DNA of 64,000 bases, taken from contig VJOU01000003.1 in assembly GCA_007050995.1 (NCBI GenBank), positions 62,001 through 126,000 on the forward strand, in the 5' to 3' direction. A program made the translations under genes and the position numbers. Under the pieces are notes generated by a model. It saw nothing but the letters and a program-made list of their open reading frames with translations. It had not been told where the DNA came from and did not search any database. Of the stretch, positions 1 to 7,427 are shown in pieces (position 1 is the stretch's first letter; each line of letters opens with the position of its first letter). The stretch is from Glycocaulis profundi (GTDB lineage Bacteria > Pseudomonadota > Alphaproteobacteria > Caulobacterales > Maricaulaceae).

Positions 1-454
1 GGTCGAGCCGGTCGAACGGATTCGATGCGAAAGCCAGAAAGCCGAAGAACAGCGTCTGCAAAAGCCCTTGGAAGCTCACCGCCCGGCTGCGCATGGCCGG
101 CTCTCGCGGACCGACCCGCGCCAGCCCCAGCCCGAACACCGCCAGCAGCAGGCACCACAGCAGCATCGAGCCTTCATGCCCGCCCCAGGCGCCCGCGATC
201 TTGTAGACCAGCGGCTTGTCCACGTGCGAATGGCCCGCGACATAGGCGATGGTGAAGTCCGACTGCACGAAGGCGATGATCAGCAGGAGAAAGGCCAGCC
301 CTGCGCTCGCCACGGCGGCTTCGGCCGCGGCCCGGCCCGCCCTCGTCCATCCCTCCAGCCCGCCATGATCGGCGCCCCGCCAGGCGAGGACCATCTGGGC
401 CAGCGAGGCGATGAAGGCCAGCGCGACCAGGAAGCGTCCGGCTTCGGCGATCAT
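1..454 (-). CDS. ccmF: Cytochrome c-type biogenesis protein CcmF (N-terminal part)
   Basis: This is the first ~151 residues of CcmF, the large membrane protein of the heme-cytochrome c ligation machinery (system I). The C-terminal part runs off the window edge. The translation has a hydrophobic N-terminus and the family motifs SHVDKPLVYKIAGAWGGHEG, MLLW and ASNPFDRL near the cut. The ATG at 454 overlaps the ccmE stop codon as ATGA, so it is translationally coupled as the fourth gene of a run that starts with the DUF938 methyltransferase. No defect is visible in the part present. Confidence 0.93.
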   Translation of the reverse strand, partial: MIAEAGRFLVALAFIASLAQMVLAWRGADHGGLEGWTRAGRAAAEAAVASAGLAFLLLIIAFVQSDFTIAYVAGHSHVDKPLVYKIAGAWGGHEGSMLLWCLLLAVFGLGLARVGPREPAMRSRAVSFQGLLQTLFFGFLAFASNPFDRLD

Positions 455-972
455 CCGACCGGGTCCTCCGCCGCGGGCGGAACCGCGGGGCCGCGATACA
501 GATTGCCCGAGGCCTCGATGCGGTCGCCGCCATAGCCCTCGTCGTCCATGCTCAGGCCCGACTGGCGCAGCGCCTCGGCCACCTCGGGCGGCATGTAGGT
601 CTCGTCATGCTTGGCCAGCACGCGGTCGGCGGTGAACACGCCCATCTCCCCGAACAGGCCCTCGGCCACGATCCCCTGCCCCTCGCGGAACAGATCGGGC
701 AGCGATCCGGCGTATTCGATGCGGATGTCCCCGCGCCCGTCGGTGACGGTGAAGTTCGCCCCGCCCTCGCCAGGACGGTCGACCGAGCCATGCACCACCA
801 GCCCGCCCACGCGCACGCGCTGGCCCGGCTGGGGCGGGTTCTCGCTCACCATCGACGGTGAGTAGAAGAAGACCATCGTGTCGCGCAGGGCAACGCCCGC
901 CAGCGTGGCGGCCAGCGCCAGCACCACGGCGCCTGAAGCGATGATCCACAAGCGGCGGCGCGCCTTGATCAT
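451..972 (-). CDS. ccmE: Cytochrome c maturation heme chaperone CcmE
   Basis: 173 aa, the usual CcmE length. CcmE carries heme covalently in the periplasm and hands it to the CcmF/H ligase. One N-terminal membrane anchor (about residues 8-28) precedes an OB-fold domain. The heme-binding histidine is His122 in AKHDETYMPPE, with the conserved Tyr126 four residues on. The C-terminal tail is low in structure. It overlaps ccmI upstream and ccmF downstream by four bases each (ATGA), so the three are made as one unit. Confidence 0.97.
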   Translation of the reverse strand: MIKARRRLWIIASGAVVLALAATLAGVALRDTMVFFYSPSMVSENPPQPGQRVRVGGLVVHGSVDRPGEGGANFTVTDGRGDIRIEYAGSLPDLFREGQGIVAEGLFGEMGVFTADRVLAKHDETYMPPEVAEALRQSGLSMDDEGYGGDRIEASGNLYRGPAVPPAAEDPVG

Positions 973-1925
973 GTCTCGCTGTCCTCGTTCGTTCCCAGCG
1001 CCGTTTCCAGCGCCGTGATGATCGCCTCGGCGCCTGCATCGGCGCCGAAACGGCTCCTGGCTTGTGTCAGGGCGGAGCGGGCGGCGTCCGGCTCGCCGGT
1101 CATGGCGCGCACCCGCGCCAGCGTCATCCAGCCGGACAGGTCGTCGGGATCATCCTGCAGACGGGCTTCAAGCCCGCCGATCATCCCGTCGACCATGGCG
1201 TCGGTATCATCGGGGTCGGCGTCCGCGAAGGGGGCTGCGTCATCTTCGCTCACCGGCCCGCCCTGCGGACGCGACAGAAGATCCGCCGCGCGCGAGGCGA
1301 TGGCCTGGCCGAACGGGTCGCCCGGCTCCAGCCGCCCCACGATCCCCGCCCAGCGTTCGGCCGCCGTCTCCCGGTCGCCGGCGTCATAGGCCGCCGCGCC
1401 CAGGAAGAAGGCCGGTTCGGGCAGATCGGGATCGGCGGAGGCCGCCGCCAGGAAGGCCCGCTCGGCCTCGGGCGTGACCTGCCCCTCGTTCAGCGCCACC
1501 AGCGACTGGCCCAGATCGCTCATCACCCGCGGATCGGCCTCGATCCGCAGCGAGCGCTCCATCATCGCCACGCCTTCCAGATGCCGGTCTGTGCGCGACA
1601 GGAACCGGCCCAGCATGGCCTGGGCCTGCGCGTCGTCGGGATTGCGCCGGGCGATGGAGCGCAGCCGCTCCTCCTGCTCGGGCAGGGTCAGGGTTTCGGG
1701 CTCGGCCTCGGCCAGCCGCCGCTCGACCTCGGTGTACGGCCGCCCCTCCAGCCCCGGCGATCCGCCGACGAGATACGCGCCCAGCGCGCCCAGCGCGATC
1801 AGCGCGGCGATCCCGAACGCGGCCAGCCGCATGAACGGCCCCGTCGCCCCCTTCGCCAGCGGCGAGGCGATATAGAGCGCGCCCACCATGCCGATGAGCG
1901 CGATGACCACGGCGAACACGATCAT
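969..1925 (-). CDS. ccmI: c-type cytochrome biogenesis protein CcmI (CycH)
   Basis: 318 aa. CcmI holds apocytochrome c for the heme ligase. Two membrane helices (about 1-20 and 33-54) flank a short loop. They are followed by a periplasmic TPR region (about 85-230) with repeats such as NPDDAQAQAMLGRFL and DPRVMSDLGQSLVAL, and then a weaker second helical-repeat region near 240-310. The start ATG overlaps the stop of the DUF938 gene and the stop overlaps the ccmE start. The order DUF938-ccmI-ccmE-ccmF supports the call. Confidence 0.93.
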   Translation of the reverse strand: MIVFAVVIALIGMVGALYIASPLAKGATGPFMRLAAFGIAALIALGALGAYLVGGSPGLEGRPYTEVERRLAEAEPETLTLPEQEERLRSIARRNPDDAQAQAMLGRFLSRTDRHLEGVAMMERSLRIEADPRVMSDLGQSLVALNEGQVTPEAERAFLAAASADPDLPEPAFFLGAAAYDAGDRETAAERWAGIVGRLEPGDPFGQAIASRAADLLSRPQGGPVSEDDAAPFADADPDDTDAMVDGMIGGLEARLQDDPDDLSGWMTLARVRAMTGEPDAARSALTQARSRFGADAGAEAIITALETALGTNEDSET

Positions 1926-2557
1926 GCGCGCCTCCGCCAGACGGTGATGAGATTGTTGGCGGGCATCCCGGCCCGCTCGACGCGCTCCAGACCGAGCCTC
2001 GCGTCCAGATCGGCCAGCGCGCGCACGCCCCAGCGCGGATCGCGCCGCTTCAGACTGGCGTCGAACTCCAGATTGGACGGCGCGGTGGCCTCGCCTTCGA
2101 GGAATGGCCCGTACAGGATCAGCTCACCGCCCGGCGTCAGCACTTCCGCCGCGCCCGCGAACAGCCCCTCGCAGGCTTCCCACGGCGCGATATGGATCAT
2201 GTTCGCGCAGAACACCGCCTCGACCGGCCCCAGACCGTCCGCCCAGCCCGCCTTGATCGTGTCGACGTCCAGCGCGGGCGCGATGCGGCCCGCGGCGTCT
2301 TCCGCCCAGCCGTCGACGCTCGCCCGGCTGGCCGCGTCGGGATCGCTGGGCCGCCAGTCCAGATCAGGCCGCGCGGTCACGCAGGCCAGCGCGTGTTCGC
2401 CCGTGCCGCTGGCAATCTCCAGAACCCGCGCGCCCTCGGGCAGCCGTGCGGCCAGCGCCGCGGCGATCACGTCCCGGTTCCGCCCCGCGCTGGGCGAGGA
2501 CAGGCGCGCGCCGGTCGCGGCGCGGTCTTCAAGCGCGATGGGAGCCTTGCTCGTCAT
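1922..2557 (-). CDS. DUF938 SAM-dependent methyltransferase
   Basis: 211 aa from the ATG at 2557. The open frame extends far upstream, but that part overlaps the next gene and has no family match. DUF938 proteins are class I SAM-dependent methyltransferase-like; their substrate is not known to me. The N-terminus carries the family pattern SSPSAGRNRDVIAAAL and a SAM-binding motif I, LEIASGTGEHA, at about residues 46-56. CANMIHIAPW and GGELILYGPF are further family signatures. It is the first gene of a tightly overlapping run into ccmI, so co-expression with cytochrome c maturation is likely, but a functional link is inference. Confidence 0.88.
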   Translation of the reverse strand: MTSKAPIALEDRAATGARLSSPSAGRNRDVIAAALAARLPEGARVLEIASGTGEHALACVTARPDLDWRPSDPDAASRASVDGWAEDAAGRIAPALDVDTIKAGWADGLGPVEAVFCANMIHIAPWEACEGLFAGAAEVLTPGGELILYGPFLEGEATAPSNLEFDASLKRRDPRWGVRALADLDARLGLERVERAGMPANNLITVWRRRA

Positions 2558-2598
2558 GGCCCCGTAGATAGAGCCCGCAGCGCTCCGAATGAAGGGAT

Positions 2599-3933
2599 TT
2601 ACGCGGCTCCGGCTGCGGCGGTGCGGCGCAGGAGCAGGTCCGCGCCCTCCGCATCGTCCAGCTCGACGAGGAAACCGGCCAGATCGTTCAGCCTCTTGCG
2701 GGCGTCCTTGGGCGCCTGCCCGCGCCTCACGCCCTCCAGCAGGCTGTCCGCGGTCAGGTCGATCCGCCGCTGAATCGCGGCCAGCACGTCGGCATGGGCG
2801 CCCGCCGCCGCGGCCCGGCCCGCATCGTCCCGGGCGAGGATGAGAAAACGGCACAAGGCGCGCAGGCGCGCGGCGGGCGCCTCGCCGTCCTCCACCGTCA
2901 TCAGCCGCCAGCGCGGCGCGGGCCTGCGCGGGTCGGGTGCGACCACGTCTAGCACCCGGATGGCGCTGGCGTGAATTTCGTCCATCTGGGCGGAGGCCCG
3001 CGCCCTGAGCGCCACCAGCTGACGCCCCCAGGGCCCGTCCTTGCGGATGCCGATCTCCCGGGCCATCCCGGCGGTGGCTTCGGCGAACCGGCGCAGCGCG
3101 GCCGCCGCCGACATCGCGTCCTCGGCCGTCTGGGGCGGATCGGCGAAGCCGTCCAGCCACCACGAGGCGTCCTCCAGCAGCGCCTCCCCCACGGTGTTCA
3201 GGTCCGTGCCCGCCAGCAGCAGATCGTCCCGGCGCAGGCTCAGCCGCTCGAACACGCGCAGCAATCGCCAGGGCGCCTCCATGCGCGCCATGACCATGTG
3301 AAAGAACCACGGCGCGGCGTCCGGCGCGGCCTCGCACAGCGCCTCATAGCGCCCTGAAAGCTCCTCGGCCATCGACGGTCCAATGGTCTCTATCCTGTCG
3401 GGAATCCCCTTGAGCGCCTCAGACAGCGGCCCCGCCCCGCGCAGGATGGCGCAGACGTCTCGCACCGCGCCGAAATCGCTCACCCCCAGCCTGCGCCGGA
3501 TCAGCCGCCCGGCTCTGGGATCGTCCTCGTCCGCCTCGAGCGCGATCAGGATGGCCGCCGCTCCGGCAGCCCGCGCCTCGTCCAGCGCGGCGTCAGGCCC
3601 CTTGCGGGCGATCCCAGCCGCCACCGGGTCGAGATCGGATTTCAGCCACGCCCACAGCCCCGCGATCAGCGAGGGCGGCGCCTGGGCTCTGGAGGGGCGT
3701 GTCAGGGCGGGATCGCCGGACAGGGGCGCGACGGGCGCGAAGAAGCGCGCGCGGGCCGCGTCGTCCTCTGCGGTTATGTCGCCGAGCAGCGCGCTGATGA
3801 GCGGATCGCCGCTGGCCTGCGCGAGCCTGCCGGCCATGCCCTCGGGCAGGCCGGCGAGCAGCGCTTTCAGACGCGCGATCTTGTCAGGCGCGAGCATCCC
3901 GTTTCCCATCGGCCCGAAGCCCCTGGGGACCAT
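2599..3933 (-). CDS. Conserved hypothetical protein, helical
   Basis: 444 aa; I do not recognise the family. The composition is rich in Ala, Arg, Leu and Asp with long predicted helices. There is no signal peptide, membrane segment or cysteine cluster. Several Met codons near the start (3933, 3909, 3897) make the exact N-terminus uncertain. It is separated from the histidine kinase gene upstream by only 16 bases and from the DUF938 gene by 41, so it probably belongs to the same transcript. Codon use matches its neighbours. It is soluble and presumably cytoplasmic; no function is proposed. Confidence 0.72.
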   Translation of the reverse strand: MVPRGFGPMGNGMLAPDKIARLKALLAGLPEGMAGRLAQASGDPLISALLGDITAEDDAARARFFAPVAPLSGDPALTRPSRAQAPPSLIAGLWAWLKSDLDPVAAGIARKGPDAALDEARAAGAAAILIALEADEDDPRAGRLIRRRLGVSDFGAVRDVCAILRGAGPLSEALKGIPDRIETIGPSMAEELSGRYEALCEAAPDAAPWFFHMVMARMEAPWRLLRVFERLSLRRDDLLLAGTDLNTVGEALLEDASWWLDGFADPPQTAEDAMSAAAALRRFAEATAGMAREIGIRKDGPWGRQLVALRARASAQMDEIHASAIRVLDVVAPDPRRPAPRWRLMTVEDGEAPAARLRALCRFLILARDDAGRAAAAGAHADVLAAIQRRIDLTADSLLEGVRRGQAPKDARKRLNDLAGFLVELDDAEGADLLLRRTAAAGAA

Positions 3934-3949
3934 TTCGCGCCCGCGCCGG

Positions 3950-5356
3950 TTAATGACCGGTTGCCGCGCGCCCGGCCGGAAGCACCAGCCTGGCGCCCAG
4001 ACCGCCCAGACGGCTCTCGCTCAGGATCAGATCCCCGTCATACGCCCGCGCCAGATCGCTCACGATGGACAGGCCGAACCCGTCGCCCGGCGCCCGCTCG
4101 TCCAGCCGCACCCCGCGGCCCAGCGCCTGCTCGCGCGCCGCCTCGTCCAGCCCCGGCCCGTCATCGTCCACGCTGATCTCCAGCCGCCCCGCGTCATTGA
4201 GCCGGGCGGCGACCTGTATCCGGCTGGTCGCCCATTTGCAGGCATTGTCCATCAGGTTGCCGGTCAGTTCCTCGAGGTCCTGCCGCTCGCCACGGAAGGT
4301 CAGGTCCGGCTCGCATTTCCAGTCAAGCTGCACGCGCCGCCGGGCGTGTATCTTGCGCAGCGTCCGGCCCAGATCGTCCAGCACCGGCTCGACGGGCGTG
4401 CGCGCGCCGATGGCTCGCGCGTTCGCCGCCGCCCGCGCCCGGCGCAGGTGATGCTCCACCTGCGCGTTCATCGCCGCGGTCTGCTTGCGGGTCATCTCCG
4501 CCAGCGGGCCGGTGGCGTTGCGCGCCTCGTTGGACAGCACCGTGATGGGGGTTTTCAGCGCGTGGGCGAGATTGCCCACATGGGTCCTCGCCCGCTCGAC
4601 CACCTGCCTTGAGTGGTCCAGCAGGGCGTTCAGCTCCGTCGCCAGCGGCAGCAGCTCGGCCGGGTAGGCACCCGTGACGCGCTCGGCGTCCCCGTCGCGC
4701 ACCCGCGCCACCTCCCGGCCCATGCGGATCACCGGATCGAGGCCCACGCGCACCTGCACCACGATCCCCGCCGCCAGCAGGATGGCGAATCCGCCCAGCA
4801 GCGCGCCCGCGATGAGCGCGAAGTTCAGCACCCGCCGGTCGGCAGGCCGGCTGTCCTCGGCGGCCACGATCATCACCGGCGCGGTCATGTCGGGCAGGCG
4901 CACCGCCCGGGCCAGCAGCCGCAGCGGCTCGCCGTCCGGCCCCTCGCCCGCCCCGCTGACCGGATCGCCCGACGCGCCCAGCGCCTGATCGGCCAGCCCC
5001 GCGTCGATTTCGATCAGCTCGTCCCACAGCGAGCGCGAACGGGCCATCACCTCGCCGTCCGCGGTGTCCACGATCTGCCAGTAACGTCCGGAGAAAACCT
5101 GCTCGTAGCGCGGATCAGGCGGCTCGCGCTCGACCACGATCCCCTCGCCATTGTCGATCTCGGCGCTGGCCAGCAGGAATTCGGCGACCCCGGCCAGCCG
5201 GTCGTCCAGATCGGTCATCACCGTCTGGCGGAACAGGGCGGTCAGCGAGATCGCGCCCACCACGAGCAGAAGCGCCGCCCAGGCCAGCGCGAGCAGGCTC
5301 AGGCGGCGGACCAGCGAGCCGCGTCGCTGGAGGGGGGACGGCGGCTCGGCGCTCAC
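3950..5356 (-). CDS. Sensor histidine kinase (PhoQ-like, OmpR-partner class)
   Basis: 468 aa. Two membrane helices (about 22-43 and 178-203) bracket a ~135-residue periplasmic sensor domain, followed by HAMP-like and DHp regions. The phosphoacceptor is His265 in GNLAHALKTPITVL. The ATP-binding domain has the N box NLMDNACKW (about 367-375), the G1 box DDDGPGL (398-404) and the G2 box GDGFGLSIV. The H-box form is typical of PhoQ-like kinases. It starts with GTG and overlaps the response regulator stop as GTGA, giving a coupled pair. The signal sensed is unknown; Mg2+ or cationic-peptide sensing would be only analogy. Confidence 0.93.
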   Translation of the reverse strand: MSAEPPSPLQRRGSLVRRLSLLALAWAALLLVVGAISLTALFRQTVMTDLDDRLAGVAEFLLASAEIDNGEGIVVEREPPDPRYEQVFSGRYWQIVDTADGEVMARSRSLWDELIEIDAGLADQALGASGDPVSGAGEGPDGEPLRLLARAVRLPDMTAPVMIVAAEDSRPADRRVLNFALIAGALLGGFAILLAAGIVVQVRVGLDPVIRMGREVARVRDGDAERVTGAYPAELLPLATELNALLDHSRQVVERARTHVGNLAHALKTPITVLSNEARNATGPLAEMTRKQTAAMNAQVEHHLRRARAAANARAIGARTPVEPVLDDLGRTLRKIHARRRVQLDWKCEPDLTFRGERQDLEELTGNLMDNACKWATSRIQVAARLNDAGRLEISVDDDGPGLDEAAREQALGRGVRLDERAPGDGFGLSIVSDLARAYDGDLILSESRLGGLGARLVLPAGRAATGH

Positions 5357-6042
5357 CCTGTCTTCGCGTCGGTTCCGGCCTCGACCGGATCCGTCAGGCG
5401 GTAGCCCAGCCCGCGGACCGTCTCGATCCGCTCAGGCCCGATCTTCTTGCGCAGCCGTCCCACGAACACCTCGATGGTGTTGGAGTCCCGGTCGAAGTCC
5501 TGATCGTAGATGTGCTCGACCAGTTCGGTGCGCGAGATCACCCGGTCGCAGTGGTGCATCATGTAGCTCAGGATGCGGAATTCATGGCTGGTCAGCTTGA
5601 CCAGCTGGCCGCCCACGAACACCCGCGCCCCGCGCGTGTCCAGCGACAGATCGCCCATCTCCAGGGTCGAGCTGGCATGGCCCGCCGCCCGCCGGGTCAG
5701 CGCCCGAAGGCGCGCCAGCAGCTCTTCGGGATGGAAAGGCTTGGTCAGATAGTCGTCCGCGCCCGCGTCGAACCCGGCGACCTTCTCGCTCCAGCGGTCG
5801 CGGGCTGTCAGGATCAGCACGGGAAAGTCCCGGCCCGCCTGCCGCCAGCGCTCCAGAACGCTCACCCCGTCCAGCCGGGGCAGGCCCAGGTCCAGCACCA
5901 CCGCGTCATAGGGCTCGGTGTCGCCCATGAACCAGCCATCCTCGCCGTCATCGGCGGTGTCCACCGCATACCCGGCATGGTCCAGCACGTCCTTGAGCTG
6001 GCGCTGCAGGTCGGCGTCGTCTTCAACGATCAGCGCGCGCAT
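5353..6042 (-). CDS. OmpR/PhoP-family response regulator
   Basis: 229 aa. The receiver domain (1-115) carries the acidic pair at residues 8-9, the phosphoacceptor Asp51 in VVLDLGLP and Lys101 in YLTKPF. The winged-helix DNA-binding domain (about 127-222) ends in the family pattern EVFVGRLRKKIG and ETVRGLGYRL. It overlaps the kinase gene by four bases and lies 12 bases after the PepSY gene, so PepSY, regulator and kinase form one operon. Targets cannot be read from the window. Confidence 0.95.
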   Translation of the reverse strand: MRALIVEDDADLQRQLKDVLDHAGYAVDTADDGEDGWFMGDTEPYDAVVLDLGLPRLDGVSVLERWRQAGRDFPVLILTARDRWSEKVAGFDAGADDYLTKPFHPEELLARLRALTRRAAGHASSTLEMGDLSLDTRGARVFVGGQLVKLTSHEFRILSYMMHHCDRVISRTELVEHIYDQDFDRDSNTIEVFVGRLRKKIGPERIETVRGLGYRLTDPVEAGTDAKTG

Positions 6043-6054
6043 GGCCTCGCTCCT

Positions 6055-6381
6055 CTACCTGGCCGACATGATGCGGCCGGTGCGCGCATCCACGCGCACG
6101 TCGATCCTGTTGCCGTTGCGGTCCAGAATCCGCACCACGTAATGGGGGGAGCCCGTGCGCATCAGCTGGGTGTCGAGCACCTGCGCGCCGGGATACTGGC
6201 GGCGCACCGCGTTGATCGCGTCGCGCGCGGGCATCACGTCGCCCGACTGGCGCGCGTCCCGGGCCTCGTCCGCCGAATAGCGCGAGCGCGGGTCGAAGCG
6301 CTGGCCCGCGTCCGCGGCCTCGGCCATCGGCTGGAATGCCAGCGCGGCGAGCGCGGCGCATATGAGAAGGGCTCGTTTCAT
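6055..6381 (-). CDS. PepSY domain exported protein
   Basis: 108 aa using the ATG at 6381, which puts a clean signal peptide (MKRALLICAALAALAF, cleavage near AEA-A) at the N-terminus. A longer frame begins at 6432 without a sensible leader. The mature part is a single PepSY fold ending in YVVRILDRNGNRIDVRVDARTGRIMSAR, the usual PepSY C-terminal signature. Small periplasmic PepSY proteins often sit beside PhoPQ-like pairs, as here. A modulatory role for the kinase is an inference from position. Confidence 0.88.
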   Translation of the reverse strand: MKRALLICAALAALAFQPMAEAADAGQRFDPRSRYSADEARDARQSGDVMPARDAINAVRRQYPGAQVLDTQLMRTGSPHYVVRILDRNGNRIDVRVDARTGRIMSAR

Positions 6382-6458
6382 GCGTGCAATGTGCGCCCTG
6401 CGTGCTGAACGCGTTCTGAACGACTGCTGCATCCCCCGTTCACCCCTGCAGTCCGTCT

Positions 6459-7364
6459 TCAGACGGTGTAACGCTTGCGGGGGTCATAGGATGCAGGCGG
6501 GGTCCAGTCCTCCACCAGCTTCTCCAGCGCCGGGTCGTCCAGCGGCACGTCGATCATCAGCCGGATGATCTGGTCGCCCCTCTTGCCGTCCCGGTCCGCG
6601 ATCCCCTTGCCCCGCAGCCTCAGCTGGGCGCCCGAATTGGCCCCCGCCGGCACGTTGACCTCCACCATGCCGTCCACGGTGGGCGCCCGCACCTTGCCGC
6701 CGAACAGGGCTTCTTTCAACGTTATGGGAAGATCGAGTCGTATGTCCCTGCCCTCGCGGCGGAAAAAGGCGTGGGACTTCACCCCCACCTCCAGCAGCAG
6801 CGAGCCGTCCGGCCCGCCCCGCTGGCCGGGCATGCCTTGGCCTTTCAGGCGCAGCACCTGACCGTCTTCCACCCCCGCCGGGATGGTCGCTTCCACCGTC
6901 CGCCCGTCCGTCAGCGAGACCCGGCGCTTGGCGCCCTTGGCCATCTCCGCGAAAGACACCTCCACCCGCTGCCTTATGTCCGCGCCCCGCATGGGCGCGG
7001 GACGGCGTCGCTGGCCGCGGCCGGCTTCGGCGAACAGGTCGGAGAAGATGTCGCCCAGATCCTCGAACCGGCCATGAGCGGCCCGGTCTCCCGGACCGGC
7101 GCCGGGGCCGGGGCGGGAGCGGAAATGGAATTGCGGGCGCTCGCGTCCCTCCGCGTCGATCTCGCCGCGGTCGAACTTGGCCCGCTTCTCGGGATCGGAC
7201 AGCAGCTTGAACGCCGCCGTGACCTGCTTGAAGCGCTCCTCGGCCGCCTTGTCGTCCGGGCGCGCGTCGGGGTGCAGGCTTTTGGCGAGCTTGCGATAGG
7301 CCTTGCGGATCTCGTCGGCCGAGGCGGACTTCGCCACCCCCAGAATCGAATACGGATCAGTCAT
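6459..7364 (-). CDS. DnaJ-class co-chaperone (CbpA type)
   Basis: 301 aa. It has an N-terminal J domain with the HPD motif at residues 31-33, a Gly/Pro/Arg linker (about 75-125) and two C-terminal beta-sandwich substrate-binding domains (VEATIPAGVEDGQVLRLKGQG, then VEVNVPAGANSGAQLRLRGKG). The CXXCXGXG zinc-finger repeats of DnaJ itself are missing, so it belongs to the CbpA/DjlA-like class rather than the main DnaJ. It would stimulate DnaK ATPase activity. The stop is followed within ~80 bases by the PepSY start; a shared transcript is possible. Confidence 0.93.
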   Translation of the reverse strand: MTDPYSILGVAKSASADEIRKAYRKLAKSLHPDARPDDKAAEERFKQVTAAFKLLSDPEKRAKFDRGEIDAEGRERPQFHFRSRPGPGAGPGDRAAHGRFEDLGDIFSDLFAEAGRGQRRRPAPMRGADIRQRVEVSFAEMAKGAKRRVSLTDGRTVEATIPAGVEDGQVLRLKGQGMPGQRGGPDGSLLLEVGVKSHAFFRREGRDIRLDLPITLKEALFGGKVRAPTVDGMVEVNVPAGANSGAQLRLRGKGIADRDGKRGDQIIRLMIDVPLDDPALEKLVEDWTPPASYDPRKRYTV

Positions 7365-7427
7365 CTCGGATCGGTCTTTAGCAGTCCTGCGATCAACTGG
7401 CGATCCGCCGCATCCGGCGCAAGCGCA

